DNA of 60,330 bases from Candidatus Latescibacterota bacterium (GTDB taxonomy: Bacteria > Latescibacterota > UBA2968), in contig JAJEDY010000084.1 in assembly GCA_022821275.1 (NCBI GenBank), positions 1-60,330 on the forward strand, written 5' to 3'. Position 1 is the first letter of the stretch; each line of letters begins with the position of its first letter. Positions 51,701-59,601 of the stretch are shown in pieces. The notes under the pieces are model-generated. The model did not search any database, was not told the origin of the DNA, and saw only the letters and a program-made list of their open reading frames with translations. A program made the translations under genes and the position numbers.

Positions 51701-54700
51701 GCGACAGATGCTGATAACGACACAGCCGAATTGATGTTCGACATCACAGTTCTCACAGGGATATGTGCTCGCACTTCACAGGTTCAAGCAGCTATTTTGG
51801 ATGAGATAGATGGTGTGAGTGATTGTGGTTTGGTCACGAGCACCCATCTCTCCTCTGTTGAGACGCTGAGTTTGAACAATAAGGGGATCACCAGTTTGCA
51901 GTCCAATGATTTCTCCGGTTTGTCGGGTCTTGAGACTTTGCGTCTTAAGGACAACAGTTTGAGCGCATTGCCTGCTAATGTGTTTTCTGGTTTGACGAGT
52001 CTGAACAGACTGGATTTGCGGGGTAATCCCGGCTCGGACTTTATCCTTACTTTGCAATTGGATCGCACCGATGATGCGGACGATACGGCGTCTGGTCCTG
52101 CGACGGTTGTTGTGAAGGTTTCTGAGGGTGCGCCGTTTGATATGACGGTTGGTTTGTCGGTGACGGGTGGTACGTTGTCCCCTTCTTCGAGTGTGACGAT
52201 AGCCAAGGGCAGTACGCAGAGTGGTGCTGTCACCGTGACGCAGACCGGGATGGTGCAAGCTACGGTGAGTATGGGTGCTGCACCTGCGGTTCCAGAAGGT
52301 TATGGAGCTATCCAGACTGCTGTGGGCAATCCACTCGTCTTGTTCACCTCTTCGGTATTACATTTTGGTGGTCAGGAGATTGCCGACCAGACCTATAAGC
52401 AGAACAGTGTGATCACTGATCTGGTATTGCCAACAGCGACAGGTGGCACTGCTCCGATTACTTATGCACTCAGTCCAGAGACGAATGGCATACCCGACTT
52501 GCCGACTGGCCTGAGCTTTAACGCAAATACGCGCACGATTTCGGGTACACCTTCGGCGGTCTTTTCGACAACTGAGTTTACGTGGACAGCTACAGATGCA
52601 GCTAATGCCACAGCCGAACTGATGTTCGATATTACAGTTCCCGAAGGGATATGTGACCGTACCTCACAGGTTCAAGCAGCTATTCTAGATGAGGTAGAAG
52701 GTGTGAGTGATTGCGGTCTGGTTACGCTCGCCGATCTCTCTTCGGTTACGACGCTGAGTTTGAACAATTCGGGTATCACCACTTTGCAGTCCGATGATTT
52801 CTCCGGTTTGTCAAGTCTGTCCAACTTGCGTCTTAAGGACAATAGTTTGAGCACCTTGCCCGCTAATGTGTTCTCTGGTCTGACGAGTTTGACAAGACTG
52901 GATTTGCGGGGTAATCCCGGTTCAGACTTTCCCCTTACCTTGCAATTAGATCGCACAGATGATGCGGACGATACAGCGTCTGGTCCTGCGACGATTGTTG
53001 TGAAAGTAGCTGAGGGTGCGCCATTCGATATGACGGTTGGTTTGTCGGTGACGGGTGGTACGTTGTCGCCTTCTTCGAGTGTGAAGATAGCCAAGGGTAG
53101 CACTCAGAGTGGTTCTGTCACCGTGACGCAGACCGGGATGGTACAAGCCACTGTGAGTCTGGGTGCTGCACCTGCACTACCACAATTTTATCGTGGTATC
53201 CAGACTGCTGTGGGTAATCCACTCGTCTTGTTCCCTGTGGTGAATCGTGCGCCGGAGAAAGTAGGCACGATTGCTGCACAGACCTTAACCGAGGGTGTTG
53301 CCGCTGTGATGGTGGATGTGTCAGGCAACTTTTCTGATCCTGAGAATGATCCCCTGACGTATAGTGCGACATCAGATGATGAGGATGTTGCGACGGTGAG
53401 TGTGCAGGGTTCTGTTGTGACGCTTAGTCCTGTGGGTGCGGGTAGTACGACGGTCACTGTGACGGCATTGGATGCGACGGGGTCGAATATGAGTGTGGAT
53501 CAAACCATCGCTGTGACTGTGAACCCTGCAGGATTGAGTTTTGGTAATGTGACAATTGCCGATCAGACCTATAAGCAGAACAGTGCGATCACTGATCTGG
53601 TATTGCCAACAGCCATAGGTGGCACTGCTCCTATTACTTATGCACTCAGTCCAGAGACGAATGGCACACCCAACTTGCCGACTGGCCTGAGCTTTAATGC
53701 GAATACGCGCACGATTTCGGGTACACCCTCGGCGGTCTTTTCGACAACTGAGTTTACGTGGACGGCCACAGATGCAGCTAATGCCACAGCCGAACGGATG
53801 TTCGATATTACAGTTCCCGTAGGGATATGTGCTCGCACCACACAGGTTCGCGATGAGATTTTAGATCAGATAGAAGGTGTGAGTGATTGCGGTCTGGTCA
53901 CTGTCACAGATCTCTCTTCTGTTACATTGTTGAGTTTGAATAATTCAGGGATCACGGCTTTACAGGCAGATGATTTCTCTGGTCTGTCGAGTCTTGAGAT
54001 TTTGCGTCTTAAGGATAACAGTTTGAGCGCATTGCCTGCTAATGTGTTTTCTGGTCTGACGAGTTTGAACAGACTGGACTTGAGTGGCAATCCCGGTTCT
54101 GCCTTTACTCTTACCTTAGCGTTAGATCGTACCGATGATGCGGACGATACAGCACAGGGTCCTGCGACAGTTGTTGTGAAGGTTGCCGAGGGTGCGCCAT
54201 TTGATATGACGGTTGGTTTGTCGGTGACGGGTGGTACGTTGTCGCCTTCGAGTGAGACGATAGCGAAGGGTAGCACGCAAAGTGGTTCTATCACGGTGAC
54301 GCAGACCGGGATGGTACAAGCCACTGTGAGTTTGGATGCTGCCCCTGCATTGCCAGCTAATTATCGCGGTATCCAGATTGCTGTGGGTGTTCCACTCGTC
54401 TTGTTCCCTGTGGTGAACCGTGCGCCGGAGAAAGTGGGGACAATTGCTGCACAGACCTTAACCGAGGGTGCTGCTGCTGTGACGGTGGATGTGTCAGGCA
54501 ACTTTTCTGATCCTGAGAATGATCCACTAACTTATAGTGCAACATCAGATGATGAGGATGTTGTGACGGTGAGTGTGCAGGGTTCTGTTGTGACGCTTAG
54601 TCCTGTGGGTGCGGGTAGTACGACGGTTACTGTGACGGCATTGGATGCGACGGGGTCGAATATGAGTGTAGATCAAACCATCGCTGTGACTGTGAACCCT

Positions 54701-55291
54701 GCGGGGATATGCTCTCGCACTTCACAGGTTCAAACAGCCATTCTGGATGAGATAGACGGTGTGAGTGACTGTAGTTTGGTCACGAGTACACATCTCTCTT
54801 CGGTTACGAAGCTGAGTTTGAATGAATCAGAGATCACCACTTTGCAATCAGATGATTTCTCCGGTTTGACGAGTCTGGACAACTTGCGTCTTAGGAGGAA
54901 TAGTTTGAGTACGTTACCTGCTAATGTGTTTTCTGGTTTGACGAGTCTGACGAAGCTGGATTTGCGGAATAATCCGGGTTCAGACTTTACTCTTACTTTG
55001 CAATTGGATCGCACAGATGATACGGATGATACAGCATCTGGTCCTGCGACGATTGTTGTAAAAGTAGCTGAGGGTGCGCCGTTTGATATGACGGTTGGTT
55101 TGTCGGCGATAGGTGGTACGTTGTCGTCTTCTACTGTGACGATAGCAAAGGGCAGTACGCAGAGTGGTTCTATCACCGTAACACAGACCGTTACAGGTAA
55201 AGTCACTGTGAGTCTTGGTGCTGCCCCTGCGTTGCCAGCAGGTTATCGTGGTATTCAGACTGCTGTGGGTGATCCACTTGTTCTGTTTTAA
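48779..55291 (+). CDS. giant secreted LRR/cohesin/dockerin/cadherin-like protein with five near-identical modules
   Basis: 2170 residues with a signal peptide ending LHAQ. The order is LRR module 1 (about 33-225), cohesin-like domain (about 233-380, IFIQIFGTDIQNAFGFSARF), dockerin (about 383-440 with DIDGSGVVDISDFLLF and DLDGNGKIGFSDFFIF), an Ig-like repeat, a cadherin-like domain (about 530-620, ending VIITINDVNEPP), fibronectin III (about 627-735), and a unique domain to about 895. After that, putative-Ig repeats (SFGGVTIADQAYKQN) alternate with LRR modules 2 to 5, starting near 993, 1290, 1681 and 1975. Each LRR module starts with G-I-C-x-R-T and V-S-D-C and ends V-L-F. It is probably a surface scaffold or adhesin for the flanking lyases. 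Confidence 0.85.
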   Translation: MWHSVRLVPALNCVIIFAAILIAFSLHAQDTNEGICARTSEVQTVILSHINGVSDCGLVTVAPLSSITVLSLNNSGITSLQSDDFSGLSSLEILRLKDNSLSALPASVFSGLTSLNRLDLRGNPGSDFTLTLQLDRTDDADDTASGPATVVVKVAEGAPFDMMVGLSVTDGTLSSSSVTIAKGSTQSDAITVTQTGVGQATVSLGAVPALPANYRGIQTAVGNPLVLFESAVQTRGFFLSLDLDGSDGDQAVQSLAVPPPSGNQIIFIQIFGTDIQNAFGFSARFGYDVTQVVYEGFDAGDVLPNPAVISEEGTGFVEINIASWSGGSATVNSGLMGTLRFRTIDTFGGTTIQLVHAELGRNDQFESLRSDGNFELEITKPSSPDIDGSGVVDISDFLLFVGRFEASNETYLDRFDLDGNGKIGFSDFFIFSKNFGKTAPVAVSALAPVTLGMNPVTVDVSDNFSDANSDVLHYTAMSSANAIATARVAGSEVTISPVDVGSAKITVIATNAGGLSATQDIAVTVQLAMGFEASRIKRAVDENTLPGEKIGDPVAVMSFASRTYRLSGVDADLFVIDSSSGQIRTREGVTYDYEDKRSYYVRMVMMDQQYRDLDSIGVIITINDVNEPPSSPPSNFLVVPGDRSLSIHYSPCIDEPDKPPIRGYHAELRTGTDGDWGNRKTIYGRNTATVYYTKLNVPRYHDPDLINGQLYQVRVCAWNSEGASDWSEPVSGTPEPRVIFVGTEFEQFYGTENLAYAEIDLLNITKAGGRITVSQAALPVHISPTEAEGVFLQAAVVNSFYVPQVPAGAGFTILEGSPILDIELKVVVNKRRIDIGDELMEPVEICLPVTADISRPFIIRYSDEWKILENQRVDGNEICALTDGFSLFGVGVKNTPKLSFGGVTIADQAYKQNAQITDLVLPTATGGTAPITYALSPETNGTPNLPAGLSFNANTHTISGTPSAAFPMTTFTWTATDADNDTAELMFDITVLTGICARTSQVQAAILDEIDGVSDCGLVTSTHLSSVETLSLNNKGITSLQSNDFSGLSGLETLRLKDNSLSALPANVFSGLTSLNRLDLRGNPGSDFILTLQLDRTDDADDTASGPATVVVKVSEGAPFDMTVGLSVTGGTLSPSSSVTIAKGSTQSGAVTVTQTGMVQATVSMGAAPAVPEGYGAIQTAVGNPLVLFTSSVLHFGGQEIADQTYKQNSVITDLVLPTATGGTAPITYALSPETNGIPDLPTGLSFNANTRTISGTPSAVFSTTEFTWTATDAANATAELMFDITVPEGICDRTSQVQAAILDEVEGVSDCGLVTLADLSSVTTLSLNNSGITTLQSDDFSGLSSLSNLRLKDNSLSTLPANVFSGLTSLTRLDLRGNPGSDFPLTLQLDRTDDADDTASGPATIVVKVAEGAPFDMTVGLSVTGGTLSPSSSVKIAKGSTQSGSVTVTQTGMVQATVSLGAAPALPQFYRGIQTAVGNPLVLFPVVNRAPEKVGTIAAQTLTEGVAAVMVDVSGNFSDPENDPLTYSATSDDEDVATVSVQGSVVTLSPVGAGSTTVTVTALDATGSNMSVDQTIAVTVNPAGLSFGNVTIADQTYKQNSAITDLVLPTAIGGTAPITYALSPETNGTPNLPTGLSFNANTRTISGTPSAVFSTTEFTWTATDAANATAERMFDITVPVGICARTTQVRDEILDQIEGVSDCGLVTVTDLSSVTLLSLNNSGITALQADDFSGLSSLEILRLKDNSLSALPANVFSGLTSLNRLDLSGNPGSAFTLTLALDRTDDADDTAQGPATVVVKVAEGAPFDMTVGLSVTGGTLSPSSETIAKGSTQSGSITVTQTGMVQATVSLDAAPALPANYRGIQIAVGVPLVLFPVVNRAPEKVGTIAAQTLTEGAAAVTVDVSGNFSDPENDPLTYSATSDDEDVVTVSVQGSVVTLSPVGAGSTTVTVTALDATGSNMSVDQTIAVTVNPAGICSRTSQVQTAILDEIDGVSDCSLVTSTHLSSVTKLSLNESEITTLQSDDFSGLTSLDNLRLRRNSLSTLPANVFSGLTSLTKLDLRNNPGSDFTLTLQLDRTDDTDDTASGPATIVVKVAEGAPFDMTVGLSAIGGTLSSSTVTIAKGSTQSGSITVTQTVTGKVTVSLGAAPALPAGYRGIQTAVGDPLVLF
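48878..49465 (+). repeat. LRR module repeat 1
   Basis: About 585 bases; the same unit recurs four times downstream. It codes for a Cys pair at the start, four leucine-rich repeats with N-N-S-G-I-T-S-L-Q-S-D-D-F, and a Calx-beta-like tail. Confidence 0.85.
51758..52346 (+). repeat. LRR module repeat 2
   Basis: Same unit as 48878-49465, preceded by a putative-Ig repeat. Confidence 0.85.
52646..53232 (+). repeat. LRR module repeat 3
   Basis: Same unit; the first Cys pair lies in GICDRTSQ. Preceded by a putative-Ig repeat nearly identical to the one before repeat 2. Confidence 0.85.
53821..54408 (+). repeat. LRR module repeat 4
   Basis: Same unit, preceded by a cadherin-like repeat (VVNRAPEKVGTIAAQTLTEG) and a putative-Ig repeat. 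Confidence 0.85.
54704..55291 (+). repeat. LRR module repeat 5
   Basis: Same unit, ending the protein at V-L-F-stop; preceded by a second copy of the VVNRAPEKVGTIAAQTLTEG repeat. Confidence 0.85.
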
Positions 55292-55339
55292 GGTTGAGGT
55301 CGCTGGTAGTTTTAAGGCATCTTCTCAAGGAGGACAGAT

Positions 55340-58300
55340 ATGAACTTACAAAGATGTTTGGCCCTTGTTGTGGGTAGCGTGTTTTGCCTGACCAATGCTA
55401 CGATGGCACAGGATACGCCCTGGCACTATAATTTTGAGGAGGCGAGTCTATCTTCGGCCTACCGGGCAGCAGATTCGGGTAGCCAACTGTCGCTTTCGAC
55501 GCGCCATTACAAATCGGGACGGCAGTCTCTGAGGTGGTCCTGGCGAAATGGCAGTCGCCTTTTGTTTACAGACCCTGAGCCGGAACGAAAAAAGAAGTTG
55601 ATTGCATTTCGGGCATGGGTTTACTGCGAAGAAGCATTGGCGGATGCGGTGTTGACATTTGGGCTTGGAACGCAGGCTGAGCTAGTAAATAATCCGCGTT
55701 ATCAGTTTGAGTTTGGTCTGAATTTTACAGGATGGCGTGCTATGTGGATTGAACTTGCCGAGGATGCGACCAATGCGTCTTATACAGGATCGGGCAAAGA
55801 GAAGGCACTGGCACTTGAAATCCGGGCGCCACACAATGTATCTTCTGGTTCTGTGTATCTGGACCTGGTGGAAATGGATAGAGATATTCGTCGGGGCGCG
55901 CCTGATCCGCAAGTGCCTTATATCAACGGGGGTGCTGCAGAAAATCGGGAGTACCGCTGGAGTTTGAATACTTTGCCAGGGCCTGTTCCAGCAGAGATTA
56001 CTGAGGAAGAACGGCGGGCTTTTGAGACGATTGTCGAGCGATATGAGACCTGGGTATTGGGTGACAACGTGCTGGAAGACTTGCGTGAGCCTGTACAGGT
56101 CCGCCTCAGTACGGTGAGCAAGGTTGCGCGTTTTGGACGTCGCAATCTGGAAGAATACGAGATTCGGCGCGAGGGCGATGTGATTTTGGGAAAACCACTG
56201 TTTGCGAGTCGCTCGCCGTATAGCCCACATTTTGAGTCTATTTTTCAGAATGTGTTATTGCGTCTGGTACTGGATTATCGGTTGAATAGCGACAGTGAGT
56301 TGAGGGATGATCTGCTTGATCTTTTTGATTATCTCCACGATCAGGGATGGGCTGCCGGCAGTGGTCTGGGCACACTTCATCACGAATTTTTGCGGATAGC
56401 TGGCTATGCCCATGCTGTGTTTTTGATGCGCGAAGACCTGCATGCCACAGGACGGCTGGAACGAGAGGCATTGACCCTCGAATGGCACAGTATGTTTGGT
56501 GAGGTGTATGAGGAGAACTGGGATCCAGGTACGAATGTAGATTTTTTGCGTTCGGTGGGGATGTATCGTTTGTTGCGTGTTTTGATGATGGAAGATACAC
56601 CCTTGAAAGTGGCGATGATGCGTTGTTATCTGGCCTGGCTGGATAACGCGCTTTCAATTGCGCCTGGTTGGCTGGATACGATCAAGCCGGATTATTCGGG
56701 TTTTCATCATCGGGGTATATATGCTAATGCGTATGCACCCAATGCGTTTCACATAGCTTCGTTGCTGGTGTATTTGTTGCGCGATACGCCTTTTGCGGTT
56801 GCAGATGATAAGCGCGACAATGTGAAGCAGGCACTGTTGACCACAAGGGTCATGGCGAATACGTATGATATTTCTTCTGCCATCAATGGGCGTTTTCCTC
56901 TTCAGACAAGCGCGGCAGACAAGCTGTTGCCAGCGTATGTGTATGCGGCTTTGAGCTATACGCCGGTTGATGTGGAACTGGCCGGCGTGTTTATGCGCTT
57001 GTGGAGACCGGAATTGCCTCTCTTACAAGAAGCCTTTGATGCGGCGTCTCCAGGGATCATGTATATAGATACACCGGGTTCAATACAAATGATGGTGGAT
57101 TTTGCAGAGGCGAATTATACCCCTCCTGAAGTGGCACCCTCTGGTCACTGGACCCTGCCTTATGGCGCGGTGTCCATTCACAGACGCGACAAGTGGATGG
57201 TGAGCATGAAGGGATGGAGCAAATACGTGTGGGATTTTGAATCGGGTAACGATGGATCGAACCAACTCGGTCGTTATTTGAGCTATGGCTCAATGCTGAT
57301 CTACGGCAGTGGCGACCCGGTTACCCGCGAGGCGAGCGGGATTGTTCCAGAAGGATGGGATTGGAGCATGTGGCCTGGTACTACGGTAATCCGCCTGAGC
57401 CATCCAGAGCTGGGCGAATATAGACGCGACCGCAATTTCTCAGATGAGACCTTTGCAGGTGGGGTGAATATAGGAGGTCAAAACGGTGTGTTCGCATTGA
57501 AGTTGCACGATACGCAACACAATCCAAGTTTTCGCGCGGTCAAGACTGTGTTCTGTTTTGACGATGTGCTAATCTGTCTGGGGTCGGGTATTGAGAATGA
57601 TGATGCAGGACATGCGACTGTGACGCCGCTGTTTCAGGCATCTATCACTGAAGACCGTCCTACGGGTGTGAATGGGGAAAGTGTGCGTGCAATTCCATAC
57701 ACCTTTTCGGGAACACCGAACCAAAAGGAGTGGTTGATGGATGCGTCGGGTAATGGCTATGTGATTCCCAATGGGGGTGGTCTGCGGGTGCAACGTCAGA
57801 TGCAGGAACCTGCGGGAGGTTTTAAAAAATCTTATTTCGGCGGCAAAGGGACTTTTGAATTGGCCTATCTCGATCACGGCAATGCGCCCTCAAATGAAGG
57901 GTATGAATACGCGGTGCTGGTGCAGCAACCGTTGAGCCGAATAAGGAAGTTTGCCGATACGCCGGAATATGTGGTGTGGCAGCGAGACGCGCAGGCGCAT
58001 ATCGTGCATTATCCGAAGTTGAAAACGACGGGTTATGCCGTGCTCGATGTTGGTGCAAGGCCCGCCAATGGTGCACTTGTGTCGGTTGATGTGCCGAGTC
58101 TGGTGATGACTCGTAAGGTATCAGATGGTCTATTACTTTCGGTTTCGGATCCGGATTTTGGATGGAATTGGATTATTCAAGATCCGCATCGACAGAACGA
58201 GACGCTGGTTGTCAATCAGCCGAGTGTGCCTCGTAAAGTGACGGTGACGGTGCGCGGGCAGTGGGATATGGAGGGGGCGAATGCGTTAGCTCAGGTTACA

Positions 58301-58618
58301 GATGTGCAGTCTGATCGGACAGTAGTGGAATTTACCTGTCAGGATGGCAAGACTGTGGAAGTGAAACTCCTCTGGACCAATGCACTATCGCGCCTGGATT
58401 TTGATGGGAATGGCGTGGTCAATACCAGGGATTTTTTGATGTTTATCAACAATTTTGGCTTGTCGGAAGGTGATGTGGGTTTTGAAGCAAAATACGATCT
58501 GGATGGGAATGGGATAGTGGGGATCAACGATTTTCTGATTTTTTCGGAGGGATATGGCAAGCGGATGAGTGGAAAGCCCGTGGCTCTTAGAAATGGGGGC
58601 GAAAAATTGGGGTCGTGA
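55340..58618 (+). CDS. polysaccharide lyase family 8, chondroitinase ABC-like, with C-terminal dockerin
   Basis: 1092 residues, a close paralogue of the protein at 45657 along its whole length, including the signal peptide MNLQRCLALVVGSV, the active-site region GFHHRGIYANAYAPN, NGRFP and FESGNDGSNQLGRYLSYG. It differs by a C-terminal extension (about 1016-1072) with two EF-hand loops, RLDFDGNGVVNTRDFLMF and YDLDGNGIVGINDFLIF: a dockerin. It could dock onto the cohesin-like domain of the giant neighbour. AAGGAGG precedes the ATG, 49 bases after the giant gene, so it is co-transcribed. A bidirectional terminator follows. Confidence 0.88.
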   Translation: MNLQRCLALVVGSVFCLTNATMAQDTPWHYNFEEASLSSAYRAADSGSQLSLSTRHYKSGRQSLRWSWRNGSRLLFTDPEPERKKKLIAFRAWVYCEEALADAVLTFGLGTQAELVNNPRYQFEFGLNFTGWRAMWIELAEDATNASYTGSGKEKALALEIRAPHNVSSGSVYLDLVEMDRDIRRGAPDPQVPYINGGAAENREYRWSLNTLPGPVPAEITEEERRAFETIVERYETWVLGDNVLEDLREPVQVRLSTVSKVARFGRRNLEEYEIRREGDVILGKPLFASRSPYSPHFESIFQNVLLRLVLDYRLNSDSELRDDLLDLFDYLHDQGWAAGSGLGTLHHEFLRIAGYAHAVFLMREDLHATGRLEREALTLEWHSMFGEVYEENWDPGTNVDFLRSVGMYRLLRVLMMEDTPLKVAMMRCYLAWLDNALSIAPGWLDTIKPDYSGFHHRGIYANAYAPNAFHIASLLVYLLRDTPFAVADDKRDNVKQALLTTRVMANTYDISSAINGRFPLQTSAADKLLPAYVYAALSYTPVDVELAGVFMRLWRPELPLLQEAFDAASPGIMYIDTPGSIQMMVDFAEANYTPPEVAPSGHWTLPYGAVSIHRRDKWMVSMKGWSKYVWDFESGNDGSNQLGRYLSYGSMLIYGSGDPVTREASGIVPEGWDWSMWPGTTVIRLSHPELGEYRRDRNFSDETFAGGVNIGGQNGVFALKLHDTQHNPSFRAVKTVFCFDDVLICLGSGIENDDAGHATVTPLFQASITEDRPTGVNGESVRAIPYTFSGTPNQKEWLMDASGNGYVIPNGGGLRVQRQMQEPAGGFKKSYFGGKGTFELAYLDHGNAPSNEGYEYAVLVQQPLSRIRKFADTPEYVVWQRDAQAHIVHYPKLKTTGYAVLDVGARPANGALVSVDVPSLVMTRKVSDGLLLSVSDPDFGWNWIIQDPHRQNETLVVNQPSVPRKVTVTVRGQWDMEGANALAQVTDVQSDRTVVEFTCQDGKTVEVKLLWTNALSRLDFDGNGVVNTRDFLMFINNFGLSEGDVGFEAKYDLDGNGIVGINDFLIFSEGYGKRMSGKPVALRNGGEKLGS

Positions 58619-58635
58619 CAGTTTGCCGCTTTAAC

Positions 58636-58667
58636 AAAAAAGCCGCCACATTATGTGGCGGCTTTTT
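58636..58667. terminator. bidirectional intrinsic terminator between PL8 operon and DUF5069-like gene
   Basis: AAAAAGCCGCCACA and TGTGGCGGCTTTTT arms around TTA or TATG, with A and T runs on both sides. Confidence 0.9.
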
Positions 58668-58674
58668 GCGTTTC

Positions 58675-58950
58675 TTATTTAGAGTGCGACTTGTCCCAAA
58701 TGGGTTTTACTTTTTCGATGACTTCGGCATCGGTCGGGCTGGATGCGACGATGTTCGTAAATTCTTCAGCTTCAACTCCGAGTTCCTCCAGGAACTTTCT
58801 GTCAGCGGGTCACGGATAGACGTAATCACCGATGCAGCCCCGCAATTTTGCACGGGCTTTATCTGTTATGCGCGGTAGCCAGGGCATGTCGCCCATGTAA
58901 AGCTGACGGCTGCGCGGTCTAAAATCGACGGCGGAACTGAGTTTGTCCAT
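58675..58950 (-). CDS. DUF5069-like protein with in-frame TGA at the conserved Cys, probable selenoprotein
   Basis: 92 codons on the minus strand from the ATG at 58950 (perfect AAGGAGG eight bases upstream) to TAA at 58675-58677. Codon 47 (58812-58810) is TGA. Reading it as Sec gives a continuous product: PRSRQLYMGDMPWLPRITDK, then GDYVYP-Sec-PADRKFLEELGVEAEEF. As I recall DUF5069 (PF16798), its members have Y-x-x-C-P-x-D at this point, so the TGA replaces the family Cys. From 14 nt after the TGA, AGTTCC-TGGA-GGAACT forms a 6-bp stem with a 4-nt loop whose second base is G, starting 20 nt after TGA. This fits the bacterial SECIS rules. The alternative is a nonsense mutation. Confidence 0.7.
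58781..58796 (-). promoter_or_regulatory. candidate bacterial SECIS hairpin
   Basis: Minus-strand stem AGTTCC/GGAACT with apical loop TGGA, 19 nt between the TGA and the loop. A guanine is in the first two loop positions, as required for SelB recognition. The surrounding codons still encode the conserved KFLEEL segment. Confidence 0.6.
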
Positions 58951-59011
58951 TGTAGATTCCTCCTTGTAATGTGGTTGTTACAACTTAATGGTTTTCGCGG
59001 AGGATAGCAAG

Positions 59012-59590
59012 TTAGAAAGTTATTGAGTGGTTGTATGTGCTCAGCATTGTGTCGCCGTATTTTTTTTGTCGGGAGAGGGAGAGATTGGGAAAGGATTTGG
59101 GTAGCGGTGTACGAGCGGCGTGTTGGACGAGGATGTGTGCGTTGGGCGCGAGTATCGGCGTTGTTGCGAGACGGGTGAGTATGGTGCAGGACATGGGTTG
59201 CCCGTTTAATTGTTGGTGGTAGGGTGGGTCGAGGTAGATGATGTCGAATAGGGCTTTTGAATGCGCGAGTTGGGGCAAGAGTTTTTGCGCGGGGCGCGCG
59301 TAGAGTTGGATGCGGTCGTTGAGTTGCCAATTTTCTATAAGTTGCGCGATGAAGCGGTTGCAACGGCGGTCGGGTTCATTGATGACTACCCGCGCGCCGC
59401 GGCTGCAGGCTTCGAGGCCGATTTGTCCAGAACAGGAGAAGAGGTCGAGGAAATAACTGCCGTAGAGGATTTCACCGAGGGAAGAGAATACGGCTTTTTT
59501 TACAAAGTCGGATGTGACGCGGGCATTGCCGTATTTTCTATTATTAAAAGGAATGCGGCGGCCCTTAAATTCGCCGGCGATGATGCGCAT
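59012..59590 (-). CDS. rsmD: 16S rRNA (guanine(966)-N(2))-methyltransferase RsmD
   Basis: 192 residues. It starts MRIIAGEFKGRRI as RsmD proteins do. SAM-binding FLDLFSCSGQIGLEACSRGA and the catalytic YLDPPY motif are present. It methylates G966 of 16S rRNA in the 30S subunit. It follows the GWxTD paralogue by 11 bases on the same strand. No clear Shine-Dalgarno is present, so translation may depend on that neighbour. Confidence 0.92.
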   Translation of the reverse strand: MRIIAGEFKGRRIPFNNRKYGNARVTSDFVKKAVFSSLGEILYGSYFLDLFSCSGQIGLEACSRGARVVINEPDRRCNRFIAQLIENWQLNDRIQLYARPAQKLLPQLAHSKALFDIIYLDPPYHQQLNGQPMSCTILTRLATTPILAPNAHILVQHAARTPLPKSFPNLSLSRQKKYGDTMLSTYNHSITF

Positions 59591-59601
59591 AAGAAGGTGT
59601 T

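Noticed and set aside
52672-55206. Repeated minus-strand frames opposite the LRR modules
   Set aside because: They recur only because the plus-strand modules are repeated; no ribosome sites or families.
49000-55291. Repeats considered as a CRISPR array
   Set aside because: Units are about 585 bases, coding, and in frame; there are no short direct repeats with unique spacers.
58675-58950. Reading the TGA-interrupted DUF5069-like frame as a pseudogene
   Set aside because: There is one stop only, exactly at the Cys position I recall for the family, with a SECIS-compatible hairpin and intact ribosome site. Selenoprotein is the better explanation, though genome data on selABCD are needed.
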